The notes below the pieces were generated by a model. It made no database searches. It had not been told where the DNA came from and saw nothing but the letters and a program-made list of their open reading frames with translations. DNA of 23,593 nucleotides, taken from positions 1-23,593 of the forward strand of contig NZ_JBAVEJ010000039.1 of NCBI RefSeq assembly GCF_049587675.1. The letters run 5' to 3'. The stretch is from Sulfuricaulis sp049587675 (GTDB lineage Bacteria; Pseudomonadota; Gammaproteobacteria; Acidiferrobacterales; Sulfurifustaceae). The translations under genes and the position numbers were made by a program. Below, piece by piece: positions 15,092-23,372 of this stretch (its first letter is position 1; each line of letters begins with the position of its first letter).

Positions 15092-17698
15092 ATGCGCATG
15101 GACAAAATGACCACCAAGTTTCAGCAAGCGCTCGCCGACGCGCAAAGCCTGGCGCTCGGGCGCGACCACCAGTTCATTGAACCGGTGCACCTGATGACGG
15201 CGCTGCTCGACCAGGAAGGTGGCACGAGCCGCAGCCTGCTCGCCAAGTCCGACGTGAACGTCAATGCCTTGCGCACGAAGCTCTCCCAGGCGCTCGACCG
15301 CTTGCCGACGGTGGAAGGCGCCGGCGGCGAGGTGCATGTCTCCAACAATCTGTCGACGCTGCTCAATCTCACGGACAAGTACGCGCAGAAGCGCGGCGAT
15401 CAATATATTTCTAGCGAACTCTTTCTGCTCGCCGCCCTGGAGGACAAGAGCGAGTTTGGACGCCTGCTCAAGGAAGCGGGCGTCTCCAAAAATGGCATCG
15501 AGAAAGCCATCGATGCGATGCGCGGCGGGCAGAAGGTGGAAGACCCGGGCGCCGAGGAAGGGCGTCAGGCACTGGAAAAATATACCATCGACCTGACCGA
15601 GCGCGCCGAGCAGGGCAAGCTCGATCCGGTCATCGGGCGCGATGACGAGATCCGGCGGGTGATCCAGATCCTGCAACGGCGCACCAAGAACAATCCGGTG
15701 CTGATCGGCGAACCCGGCGTGGGCAAGACCGCCATCGCGGAAGGACTCGCGCAGCGCATCATCAATGGCGAAGTGCCGGAAGGATTGAAGGGAAAACGTC
15801 TGTTGTCGCTCGACATGGGCGCGCTCATCGCCGGCGCCAAATTCCGCGGCGAGTTCGAGGAGCGGTTGAAAGCCGTCCTCAAGGATCTGTCCAAACAGGA
15901 AGGCCGCATCATCCTGTTTATTGACGAGTTGCATACCATGGTCGGTGCCGGCAAGGCCGAGGGCGCGATGGACGCCGGCAACATGCTTAAACCGGCGCTG
16001 GCGCGCGGCGACCTGCACTGCGTTGGCGCCACCACTCTGGATGAATACCGCAAATACATCGAAAAGGATGCTGCTCTAGAACGCCGTTTCCAGAAGGTGC
16101 TGGTCAACGAGCCGACGGTCGAGGACACCATTGCCATCCTGCGCGGCCTGAAAGAGAAATACGAAGTCCATCACGGGGTGGACATCACCGATCCGGCGAT
16201 CGTCGCCGCGGCCACGCTGTCGCATCGCTACATCAGCGATCGCCAGTTGCCGGACAAGGCGATCGATCTGGTGGACGAGGCGGCGTCGCGCATCCGCATG
16301 GAAATCGATTCCAAGCCCGAATCCATGGATCGTCTCGACCGGAAACTGATCCAGCTCAAGATCGAGCGCGAAGCGCTCAAGAAAGAGACTGACGAGGCTT
16401 CCAAGCAACGTTTGGTCATGCTCGAAGGCGAAATCAAAAAACTGGAAAAGGAATATTCGGACCTGGAGGAAGTCTGGAAGTCCGAAAAGGCGGCGGTGCA
16501 CGGCGCGCAGCACATCAAAGAGGCGCTCGATCGCGCGCGCGTGGAATTCGAGACCGCGCGCCGCGCGGGCGATCTGGCGCGCATGTCCGAGTTGCAATAC
16601 GGCCGCATCCCCGAACTTGAAAAGCAGATGAATGCCGCACAGGCCGCCGAAGGCACGGAGCGCAAACTACTGCGCAATGCCGTGACTGAGAATGAAGTGG
16701 CCGAAGTCGTGTCGCGCTGGACCGGCATTCCAATATCCCGAATGATGGAAGGCGAGCGCGACAAATTGCTGCGCATGGAAGAAGCGCTGCACCAGCGCGT
16801 GGTCGGACAGGACGAGGCGATTCGCGTGGTCTCGAACGCTATCCGCCGCTCGCGCGCAGGTCTTTCCGATCCGCGCCGTCCCTACGGCTCGTTCCTGTTC
16901 CTCGGACCCACCGGCGTGGGCAAGACCGAACTGACCCGCGCGCTGGCCTATTTCCTGTTCGACAGCGACGATGCCATGGTGCGCATCGACATGTCCGAGT
17001 TCATGGAAAAACATTCCGTGGCCCGGCTCATTGGCGCGCCGCCCGGCTACGTCGGTTACGAAGAAGGCGGTTATCTCACCGAAGCCGTGCGCCGCAAACC
17101 CTATTCCGTGATCCTGCTCGACGAGGTCGAAAAGGCGCACCCGGATGTATTCAACGTCCTGCTGCAGGTGCTGGATGACGGCCGCCTCACCGACGGTCAG
17201 GGGCGCACGGTGGATTTCCGCAATACCGTCATCGTCATGACCTCGAACCTGGGCTCGAACGTGATCCAGGAGCTGGCGGGGGAGGAGAACTACGACAAGA
17301 TGAAACAGGCGGTCATGAGCATCGTCAGCGGTCATTTCCGGCCGGAGTTCATCAACCGCATTGACGATATCGTGGTGTTCCATCCGCTCGGCCGCGAACA
17401 ATTGCATCGTATCGCCGAATTCCAGGTGCAGTACCTGCGTGCCCGGCTGCGCGCACGCGAGATGGATATCGAGCTTACCCCGCGGGCACTGGACAAGCTG
17501 TCCGAGGCCGGTTTCGATCCGGTATTCGGCGCACGGCCGCTCAAGCGCGCCATTCAGCAGCATGTGGAAAACCCCCTGGCGCAGGAAATCCTGGCCGGGA
17601 AGTTCGGACCGAAGGACGTTGTCGAGGTGGACGTGGCCGGGGACGAGCTGGTTTTCCGCAAGAAACGCGCGGCCGGAAAGAAAGCCGGGGTCGCCTGA
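15092..17698 (+). CDS. clpB: ATP-dependent disaggregase ClpB
   Basis: The 868-residue chaperone rescues aggregated proteins with DnaK/DnaJ/GrpE in the cytoplasm as a hexameric ring. Domains in order: the double-repeat N-domain (1-150); AAA1 with GEPGVGKT (206-213) and Walker B LFIDEL (275-280); the coiled-coil middle domain (about 405-530), which is what separates ClpB from ClpA/ClpC; AAA2 with GPTGVGKT (605-612), the pore-loop GYVGY (652-656) and LLDEVEKAH (675-683); and the C-terminal domain ending in a basic tail. The start MRMDKMT aligns with MRLDRLT of E. coli ClpB, supporting 15092. GAGG lies 11 bases before it, and a sigma-32-like promoter is just upstream. Length is normal and there is no break. 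Confidence 0.98.
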   Translation: MRMDKMTTKFQQALADAQSLALGRDHQFIEPVHLMTALLDQEGGTSRSLLAKSDVNVNALRTKLSQALDRLPTVEGAGGEVHVSNNLSTLLNLTDKYAQKRGDQYISSELFLLAALEDKSEFGRLLKEAGVSKNGIEKAIDAMRGGQKVEDPGAEEGRQALEKYTIDLTERAEQGKLDPVIGRDDEIRRVIQILQRRTKNNPVLIGEPGVGKTAIAEGLAQRIINGEVPEGLKGKRLLSLDMGALIAGAKFRGEFEERLKAVLKDLSKQEGRIILFIDELHTMVGAGKAEGAMDAGNMLKPALARGDLHCVGATTLDEYRKYIEKDAALERRFQKVLVNEPTVEDTIAILRGLKEKYEVHHGVDITDPAIVAAATLSHRYISDRQLPDKAIDLVDEAASRIRMEIDSKPESMDRLDRKLIQLKIEREALKKETDEASKQRLVMLEGEIKKLEKEYSDLEEVWKSEKAAVHGAQHIKEALDRARVEFETARRAGDLARMSELQYGRIPELEKQMNAAQAAEGTERKLLRNAVTENEVAEVVSRWTGIPISRMMEGERDKLLRMEEALHQRVVGQDEAIRVVSNAIRRSRAGLSDPRRPYGSFLFLGPTGVGKTELTRALAYFLFDSDDAMVRIDMSEFMEKHSVARLIGAPPGYVGYEEGGYLTEAVRRKPYSVILLDEVEKAHPDVFNVLLQVLDDGRLTDGQGRTVDFRNTVIVMTSNLGSNVIQELAGEENYDKMKQAVMSIVSGHFRPEFINRIDDIVVFHPLGREQLHRIAEFQVQYLRARLRAREMDIELTPRALDKLSEAGFDPVFGARPLKRAIQQHVENPLAQEILAGKFGPKDVVEVDVAGDELVFRKKRAAGKKAGVA

Positions 17699-17711
17699 CG
17701 TCCAGGTAGGT

Positions 17712-17738
17712 GAACTTTTTCGTATTTCCACCATCCAT
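17712..17738 (+). promoter_or_regulatory. Possible sigma-E/AlgU-like promoter of the HtrA protease
   Basis: GAACTT (17712-17717) is a perfect sigma-E -35 core. After 16 bases comes TCCAT (17734-17738), close to the TCTGA/TCCAA -10 of envelope-stress promoters. It lies 39 bases before a strong GGGAGG (17767-17772) and the ATG at 17778. Control of periplasmic HtrA proteases by this sigma factor is well known, but the -10 match is partial. Confidence 0.42.
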
Positions 17739-17777
17739 GTGTCATAGCTAAAATAGCCCGTTACCCGGGAGGTTTAA

Positions 17778-19283
17778 ATGTCTTTGGATCGTCGCTCGTT
17801 CAAGGTCGGCATCATTGCCGGCGTGTTTCTCATCACCGGCGTGGTGGCCGGAATCGTGTTCAGTTCGCGCCTCGGCTGGCTTCCCAGCGCCGCCAGCAGT
17901 CCCACGGAAGCGGCGGCAACCATGGCGCCGGCGGTGTCCGGACCGACACCGCCTAATTTCGTTGCGGTCGTCAAGGCGGTCATGCCCGCGGTGGTGAATA
18001 TTTCCACCCGGCGCACGGTGCGCTCGCAGGGCGGCGACGTGCCCTCGCAATTTCAGGATGACCCGTTTTTCCGCCAGTTCTTCGGCGATGAATTTTTCCA
18101 CCGCTTCCAGATGCCGCGCGAGCGGCGCGAGAGCAGCCTCGGTTCCGGGGTGATCGTGGATTCCTCCGGCTACATCATCACCAACAATCACGTCGTGGCC
18201 AAGGCCGACGAGATCAAGGTGCTGCTCAACGACAAGCGCGAGTTCACCGGTAAGGTCGTGGGCACCGATCCCAAATCCGATATCGCCATCGTCAAGATCA
18301 ACGCTAAGGATCTCCCGGTCATTCCGTGGGGTGACTCGGACAAGCTGGACGTCGGCGAATACGTGCTGGCCATCGGCAATCCCTTCGGGCTCAATCAGAC
18401 GGTGACGCAGGGCATTGTCAGCGCCGTGGGGCGCGCTAATGTCGGTATCGCCGACTACGAGGATTTCATTCAGACCGATGCCGCGATCAACCCCGGCAAC
18501 TCAGGCGGGGCGCTGGTGAACTCACGCGGTCAGCTGGTGGGCATCAACACCGCCATCTTTTCACGCTCCGGCGGATACATGGGTATCGGCTTTGCCGTGC
18601 CGAGCAACATGACGCGCTCCGTCATGGACAGCCTGATCAAGACCGGCAAGGTGGTGCGCGGCTGGCTCGGTGTTTCAATCCAGGAGGTTACGCCGGACCT
18701 GGCCAAGCAGTTCGGCATGAAGGAATCGCGTGGCGCGCTGGTGAGCGAGGTCATCCCGGACAGCCCGGCCGCGGCCGCCGGAATCCAGAGTGGCGATATT
18801 ATTACCGCGTTCAACGGCAAGGCGGTTGACAGCCCGAGCACGCTGCGCAATACCGTGGCGCAGACCCTGGTCGGCAAGAGCGTGAAAGTGGAAGTGCTGC
18901 GCGACAAGAAGCCGGTAACCATGGACGTGAAGATTTCCGAGCAGCCGAAGGATATCGCGCAGGCGGAAGGCGATACAGCCCAGGGCGACGGGAAAGATAC
19001 GGCGCTGGCGGGAATCGAGGTGCGCAACCTGACTCCCGACATCGCGCACCAGCTCGGATTGCCTCCGGGTACAGCGGGCGTTGTGATTGCCGGCGTGGAG
19101 CAGGGTAGCGCCGCCGAAGAGGCAGGGCTGCAAGAGGGCGATGTCATCATGCAGATCAACCGCCAGCCGGTACGCAACATCGGAGATTTCAAACGCCTTG
19201 CCGGCAAGCTTTCGAAGAAAGACAGCACCTTGCTCCTGATCAATCGCCAAGGACGTAAATTGTTCATCGCGATCCGGCCGTAA
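17778..19283 (+). CDS. DegP/DegQ-family periplasmic serine protease (two PDZ domains)
   Basis: The 501-residue protein has an N-terminal membrane helix (10-29), which may stay as an anchor because no clear signal-peptidase site follows. The trypsin-like domain carries His138 (TNNHVV), Asp168 (KSDIAIVK) and Ser242 (NPGNSGGAL). The LA-loop region (about 83-115) is rich in Phe and Gln, as in DegP/MucD. Two PDZ domains follow (about 295-385 and 405-495), each with a Gly-Leu-Gly-type or related binding loop; a Gln/Asp/Gly-rich linker (390-405) separates them. It should degrade or refold damaged periplasmic proteins. The position directly after clpB groups cytoplasmic and envelope quality control. 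GGGAGG stands five bases before the ATG. Whether to call it degP, degQ or mucD cannot be settled from sequence. Confidence 0.94.
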   Translation: MSLDRRSFKVGIIAGVFLITGVVAGIVFSSRLGWLPSAASSPTEAAATMAPAVSGPTPPNFVAVVKAVMPAVVNISTRRTVRSQGGDVPSQFQDDPFFRQFFGDEFFHRFQMPRERRESSLGSGVIVDSSGYIITNNHVVAKADEIKVLLNDKREFTGKVVGTDPKSDIAIVKINAKDLPVIPWGDSDKLDVGEYVLAIGNPFGLNQTVTQGIVSAVGRANVGIADYEDFIQTDAAINPGNSGGALVNSRGQLVGINTAIFSRSGGYMGIGFAVPSNMTRSVMDSLIKTGKVVRGWLGVSIQEVTPDLAKQFGMKESRGALVSEVIPDSPAAAAGIQSGDIITAFNGKAVDSPSTLRNTVAQTLVGKSVKVEVLRDKKPVTMDVKISEQPKDIAQAEGDTAQGDGKDTALAGIEVRNLTPDIAHQLGLPPGTAGVVIAGVEQGSAAEEAGLQEGDVIMQINRQPVRNIGDFKRLAGKLSKKDSTLLLINRQGRKLFIAIRP

Positions 19284-19311
19284 ATCGCGATGAGTTTGTA
19301 GTGAGACATGA

Positions 19312-19346
19312 TCCGTTCGTGCTGAGCTTGTCGAAGCACGAACGGA
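19312..19346. repeat. Palindromic intergenic repeat (stem-loop)
   Basis: TCCGTTCGTGC (19312-19322) and its exact reverse complement (19336-19346) flank a 13-base loop containing TGAGCTTGTCGA. Elements of this kind, with TTCGACAAGCTCAG in the loop, recur between genes in many bacterial genomes. It stands between the 3' ends of two convergent genes and could act as a shared transcript end, although no T-run follows. Confidence 0.65.
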
Positions 19347-19367
19347 CTTATGAGGTTCCCGTACGCC

Positions 19368-20240
19368 TCACGAATCAAACCGTTCGCACCACTTCTCGAT
19401 AGCCTCCCGAACCTGCTGCGGCTTCTCCGTCAGCGGCCAGTGATAGGCGTCAACCATTACGGTTTGCGCCCGCGCATTGCCGGCAAGCATTTTTTGCGTG
19501 ATGCCAGGGTCCGTGTAGGTGATGCCGGAAGAGAGCAGAGCCAGGATCGGCACCCGGATCTGCGTCAGCGCAGGCAGCGGACGACTGATCTCGATCACCT
19601 CCTGCAGAAAACTCGCCGTGGGGAAATACTTCAAATCTTCCCACGGAGAGGAATAAAGCTCGATCATCTCTGTTTGTTTTCCCGCCGCTAACAAGTCTTG
19701 GCGCGTTTTCTCATCGAGTTTTCGCAGGTCGCGGACCGGAATGTGTCGCCGACGCAACCCCAGCCTGTTCAGCAAGCGGAGCAGAACCGCAAGCAGGCTG
19801 ACCGCGGGGCGCAAGCGGCTCAGGACTCGCATCCCGCCGCGCAGCGCCTGATGAAAGATCGGGTCAATGAGCACCAACCCGCGCACGCGGGCTGGATAAC
19901 GCGCCGCGAACTGGACGGCGACCTGTGCCCCGAGGCTGTGCCCGATCAGCAGCGCCTGCTCGTAGCCCTCCGCATCGAGAATATCCCGCAGATCCCGGCA
20001 CCAGATCTCCAGGCTGAGCCTGCCGCGCGAGAAGGATTCTCCGTGACCGCGCAGGTCGGGCCGCAGCATATCCCATGTCTGCTTCAGCGAGGTGTGTTCG
20101 ACGAATTCAGACCACCGGCTCATGTTACTCGCCACGCCGTGCAACATCACAATCAGTCGTCGCGGTGCCGCCGCCCTGCGTAACAGGCGGTAACCGAGCG
20201 TGGCGCCATTGGTGGCAGGCAGAATGCGGATTGTTTCCAT
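19368..20240 (-). CDS. Alpha/beta hydrolase (unknown substrate)
   Basis: From the ATG at 20240 the protein has 290 residues and no signal peptide, so it is probably cytoplasmic. An upstream extension to 20336 is in frame but resembles nothing and lies in the intergenic region shared with hrpB. Fold motifs are present: VMLHGVASNMSRW (31-43, oxyanion), RPDLRGHGES (60-69), the nucleophile elbow IGHSLGAQ with Ser102, and the late His267 in DAYHWPL. Asp244 (YTDPG) is a candidate acid. A basic, Leu/Arg-rich lid (about 136-175) covers the site. It may act as an esterase, thioesterase or C-C hydrolase; the sequence does not say which. It stands alone, divergent from hrpB, and ends beside the palindromic repeat. 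Confidence 0.82.
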   Translation of the reverse strand: METIRILPATNGATLGYRLLRRAAAPRRLIVMLHGVASNMSRWSEFVEHTSLKQTWDMLRPDLRGHGESFSRGRLSLEIWCRDLRDILDAEGYEQALLIGHSLGAQVAVQFAARYPARVRGLVLIDPIFHQALRGGMRVLSRLRPAVSLLAVLLRLLNRLGLRRRHIPVRDLRKLDEKTRQDLLAAGKQTEMIELYSSPWEDLKYFPTASFLQEVIEISRPLPALTQIRVPILALLSSGITYTDPGITQKMLAGNARAQTVMVDAYHWPLTEKPQQVREAIEKWCERFDS

Positions 20241-20400
20241 CGGTGTACAGAGAATAGAGGCGCGCGTGAACTTTCGCCACCAGTCGTCAGCTTCCGGATC
20301 GGCCCTTGTCGCGTATTTCACGGAGTGTGTGCCCATGATAGATTCCGATCATGTGTTTTACCTGTCACCGCGCGGCGCAACGTATTCCTTGCCGGCTGCC

Positions 20401-22923
20401 ATGAGCCAAGAACAACTGCCGATTGACGGAATACTGCCGCAGTTGCGCCAGACGCTCGCCGTGAACCATGCCGTGGTACTGCAGGCGCCGCCCGGCGCGG
20501 GCAAGACCACCCACGTTCCGCTTGCGTTGCTTGACGAAGCCTGGCTGGGCGGACGTTCCATCCTGATGCTGGAACCGCGGCGGCTGGCGGCGCGCGCGGC
20601 GTGCGCGCGCATGGCCCAGCTGCGTAGCGAAACGGCGGGGGAGACGATCGGTTACCGCATCCGCTTCGACAGCAACGTAACGGCGAAAACCCGCATCGAG
20701 GTGCTCACCGAAGGAATTCTGACGCGCCGGCTGCAAACCGATCCCGAATTGAAAAATGTCGGGTTGGTTATATTCGACGAATTTCATGAACGTCACCTGC
20801 ATGCCGACCTGGCACTGGCGCTCTGCCTCGACAGTCAGCGCGCCCTGCGCGAGGACATGAAGATTCTCGTGATGTCCGCGACTCTCGACGGCGAATCGAT
20901 ATCGAAACTCCTGGATGATGCCCCGATCGTGACCAGCGAAGGCCGCCGCTATCCGGTGGATATTCGTTATCTTCCACGCGACCCCAGCGGACCCTTGCCG
21001 CCGCTGGTATGCGATGCCGTGCGGACAGCGCTCGAAAATAACGCGGGCGATGTGCTGGTATTTCTGCCCGGCGCGTGGGAAATCCGCCGCACCCAGGAGT
21101 TGCTCGAAGCGAAAGTCGCCGCAAACGTGGATGTTCATCCACTTTACGGCGATCTGCCCTGGGAAATACAGGATCGAGCGATCCAGCCGTCCGCAGGACG
21201 GCGCAAGATCGTGCTGACGACGCCAATTGCCGAAACCAGCCTGACCATCGAGGGCGTGCGTGTGGTGGTCGACAGCGGATTCGCGCGGGTTCCGCAGTTC
21301 GATCCGCGCTCCGGACTGACACGTCTGACGACGGTGCGCATCTCGCGTGCCTCGAGCGAGCAGCGCGCCGGGCGCGCCGGACGGCTCGCCCCGGGTGTGT
21401 GCTACCGGCTCTGGAGCGAAACCACTCAGCGTGGACTCGTGCCCCAATCGCTGCCAGAAATTCGCGGCGCGGATCTGGCGTCGCTGGCGCTGGAACTGGC
21501 CGCATGGGGTGCGCGCGAGGCGCGCGCGCTTGCCTGGCTGGACCCGCCGCCGGAAGCGTCATTTAGTCAGGCGCGTGAACTGCTCACCGAGCTTGATGCC
21601 CTGGACAGCACAGGCCTGATTACAAAAGCCGGGCGCGCCATGGCGCGTTTGCCGCTGCACCCGCGCCTGTCGCATATGCTGTTCGCGGCGGAGCGCCTCG
21701 GCCTGGAAGCGTTGGCATGCGATGTTGCCTCGCTGCTTTCGGAGCGCGACATTCTTTCGGGTGAAGCGCGCCGCTCGACCGATTTCACGCAGCGACTCGA
21801 AGCCTTGTGGGCGTTCCGCCTGCACGGCCGTCAGGGCGCCCAGTCGCATCATGCCGATGCCGGGGCCTGCGCACGCGTCAATCAGGCCGCGCAGCAGTAC
21901 CGGCGGATGCAGTCTTTGTCCGAACCGGTGAGTCCCACCGATGCCGCATCGGCGGGTCTGTTGCTGGCGCTGGCTTATCCCGACCGCGTGGCGCTGGCGC
22001 GGGCACCGGGCGAGACGCGCTATCTCCTGGCCTCGGGCCGCGGTGCGCGCTTGCCGGACGCGGAGATACGCCTGCGCCAGCCTTGCATCGTGGCGGCTAA
22101 CCTCGATGCCGGGGAAACCGAAGGCTTGATTTATTCTGCCGCACCGCTCGATGTCTATGTATTGCGCAAACAGCTTGCGACACATCTCCGGACCGAGGAC
22201 GTGGTGCGCTGGGATGGACAACAGCAGTCGGTCGTTGCGCGCCGCGAAGAACGCTTCGGTGCGCTGGTTCTAGACAGCAAGCCGTTAACCGATGCGGATG
22301 CGAATCAGATGCGCGCCGCGATGCTCGATGGCATTCGCCGTCTGGGAATCGAGGCGCTTCCCTGGACGCGCGAGACGCGCGAATGGCAGGCGCGGGTATT
22401 ATCGTTGCGGCACTGGCTGCCGGCGGGAAACTGGCCGGACGTTTCAAATGAGGCATTACGGGACACGCAGGATGACTGGCTTGGGCCGTATCTGGACGGC
22501 GTCACGCGCCGCGATCATCTGACACGACTCGATCTGTCCGCGATTCTGAAAAATCTGCTCGATTGGGAACAGGGCCGGCGTCTCGAGGAAGAGGCGCCGA
22601 CGCACCTGGAGGTTCCGAGCGGATCGAGTGTGCGGCTTGAATATATTCCGGGCGAGTCGCCCGTGCTCAAGGTTAAGCTCCAGGAAATGTTCGGATTGGC
22701 GGACACCCCGCGCGTGGCCGGAGGCAAGGTGCCGGTGACGCTGCACCTGCTCTCGCCGGCGCAGCGGCCGATCCAGGTTACGCAGGACCTGCGCGGTTTC
22801 TGGGAACGGACCTACCCGGAAGTGAAAAAGGAATTGAAGGGGCGGTATCCTCGGCATCCGTGGCCGGACGATCCGTGGAGTGCCACACCGACGCGCCGTG
22901 CTACACGACGTACACAGCGATAG
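20401..22923 (+). CDS. hrpB: ATP-dependent DEAH-box RNA helicase HrpB
   Basis: From the ATG at 20401 the protein has 840 residues, close to E. coli HrpB. In-frame starts at 20200 and 20335 would add unmatched residues before the usual LPIDGILPQL opening. Helicase motifs: Walker A APPGAGKTT (29-37), EPRRLAAR (58-65), DEFHERH (126-132; the DExH box is DEFH here), SAT (159-161), QRAGRAGR (320-327). The helicase-associated domain follows, then the C-terminal HrpB domain ending LKGRYPRHPWPDDPW. Related proteins unwind or remodel RNA; E. coli HrpB has no clear essential role. The gene stands alone on this strand, with no clear promoter in the 160 bases before it. Confidence 0.94.
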   Translation: MSQEQLPIDGILPQLRQTLAVNHAVVLQAPPGAGKTTHVPLALLDEAWLGGRSILMLEPRRLAARAACARMAQLRSETAGETIGYRIRFDSNVTAKTRIEVLTEGILTRRLQTDPELKNVGLVIFDEFHERHLHADLALALCLDSQRALREDMKILVMSATLDGESISKLLDDAPIVTSEGRRYPVDIRYLPRDPSGPLPPLVCDAVRTALENNAGDVLVFLPGAWEIRRTQELLEAKVAANVDVHPLYGDLPWEIQDRAIQPSAGRRKIVLTTPIAETSLTIEGVRVVVDSGFARVPQFDPRSGLTRLTTVRISRASSEQRAGRAGRLAPGVCYRLWSETTQRGLVPQSLPEIRGADLASLALELAAWGAREARALAWLDPPPEASFSQARELLTELDALDSTGLITKAGRAMARLPLHPRLSHMLFAAERLGLEALACDVASLLSERDILSGEARRSTDFTQRLEALWAFRLHGRQGAQSHHADAGACARVNQAAQQYRRMQSLSEPVSPTDAASAGLLLALAYPDRVALARAPGETRYLLASGRGARLPDAEIRLRQPCIVAANLDAGETEGLIYSAAPLDVYVLRKQLATHLRTEDVVRWDGQQQSVVARREERFGALVLDSKPLTDADANQMRAAMLDGIRRLGIEALPWTRETREWQARVLSLRHWLPAGNWPDVSNEALRDTQDDWLGPYLDGVTRRDHLTRLDLSAILKNLLDWEQGRRLEEEAPTHLEVPSGSSVRLEYIPGESPVLKVKLQEMFGLADTPRVAGGKVPVTLHLLSPAQRPIQVTQDLRGFWERTYPEVKKELKGRYPRHPWPDDPWSATPTRRATRRTQR

Positions 22924-23003
22924 GACTTTTGCCAGAGCCGCTTACCCGCAGCAGGCCCTGCGTGATTACCTTACATCTAGCTAGGCTATCTGTGTCGGAA
23001 GAA

Positions 23004-23034
23004 TTTACATCGTGGTTCGGAGTAGCGATGTAAA
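23004..23034. promoter_or_regulatory. Inverted repeat TTTACATCG / CGATGTAAA
   Basis: The nine-base arms (23004-23012 and 23026-23034) are exact reverse complements around 13 bases. The left arm is preceded by GTGTCGGAAGAA. It lies about 230 bases before the -24 element, so it may be a distant protein-binding site or belong to the end of hrpB transcription. Confidence 0.4.
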
Positions 23035-23052
23035 ATCCCTTCTGGCACCTCG

Positions 23053-23155
23053 TTTTTGCGACAAGTGGCGATGTCCCGGGATATTGCGATGCGCTCGCTA
23101 AGTTTTCCGGGCCTTGATCCCTGAAAAGCGTTGGTGCACTTGTGCTTTTTGCGAC
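23053..23155 (+). repeat. Direct repeat TTTTTGCGAC, two copies
   Basis: The 10-mer occurs exactly at 23053-23062 and 23146-23155. Both copies are preceded by a GGCACCT- or GCACTTG-like stretch, suggesting a longer degenerate repeat of about 20 bases. Confidence 0.4.
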
Positions 23156-23190
23156 CTGGTACCGAGCTGGATTGGTGGTGAAATTTCGGT

Positions 23191-23215
23191 TGTCGAATTA
23201 TTTGACAGTTCGACA
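23191..23215. promoter_or_regulatory. Inverted repeat TGTCGAA / TTCGACA (candidate activator site)
   Basis: The seven-base arms (23191-23197 and 23209-23215) are exact reverse complements around 11 bases. The site ends about 45 bases before the -24 element of the sigma-54-like promoter and its centre is roughly 80 bases before the likely start, a common distance for an enhancer-binding protein. Confidence 0.4.
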
Positions 23216-23259
23216 CGGGTCTTCACGAAAAAGTACTACAGATCATACACATGCGAATA

Positions 23260-23275
23260 TGGTACAAAATGTGCT
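23260..23275 (+). promoter_or_regulatory. Sigma-54-like (-24/-12) promoter
   Basis: TGGTACAAAATGTGCT shows GG (23261-23262) and GC (23273-23274) with exactly ten bases between them, as sigma-54 requires. TGGTAC matches the TGGCAC element at 5/6 and GTGCT the TTGCW element at 4/5. Transcription would begin near 23286, leaving a leader of about 87 bases. Confidence 0.55.
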
Positions 23276-23372
23276 TAGAATATATGGTGTAAGCGCAGTG
23301 GACCGTAGGGTTCCGATGCATTCATAAGGATATGCGGCCGATTTTACACACGGCTGTCTGGAGGAGAAATAA

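Larger units (their letters stand above)
22924..23372 (+). promoter_or_regulatory. Long regulatory region upstream of the exported-protein gene
   Basis: No gene is supported in these 449 bases; small open frames here lack ribosome sites and known resemblance. The base composition is clearly more A/T-rich than the flanking genes. The stretch holds a 9-base inverted repeat (23004-23034), a repeated 10-mer (23053 and 23146), a second inverted repeat (23191-23215) and a sigma-54-like promoter (23260-23275), described separately. Confidence 0.6.

Noticed and set aside
16667..17734. Open frame of 355 codons on the minus strand across the end of clpB
   Set aside because: Antisense to the conserved second ATPase domain of clpB, with low-complexity His/Arg/Gln-rich translation and no ribosome site.
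20200..20400. Longer N-terminus for HrpB
   Set aside because: The added 67 residues resemble nothing and would overlap the start of the divergent hydrolase; the family opening begins at 20401.
20365..21447. Open frame of 360 codons on the minus strand within hrpB
   Set aside because: Antisense to the helicase core motifs; no recognisable product.
23043..23059. TGGCAC...TTGC resembling a sigma-54 promoter
   Set aside because: GG and GC are 12 bases apart rather than 10, so sigma-54 should not recognise it.
23132..23145. TGGTGCACTTGTGC resembling a sigma-54 promoter
   Set aside because: Spacing is nine bases between GG and GC, one short of the requirement; the site at 23260 fits better.
23142..23327. 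Short open frame of 61 codons on the plus strand
   Set aside because: No ribosome site or family resemblance, and it covers the dyad and the sigma-54-like promoter.
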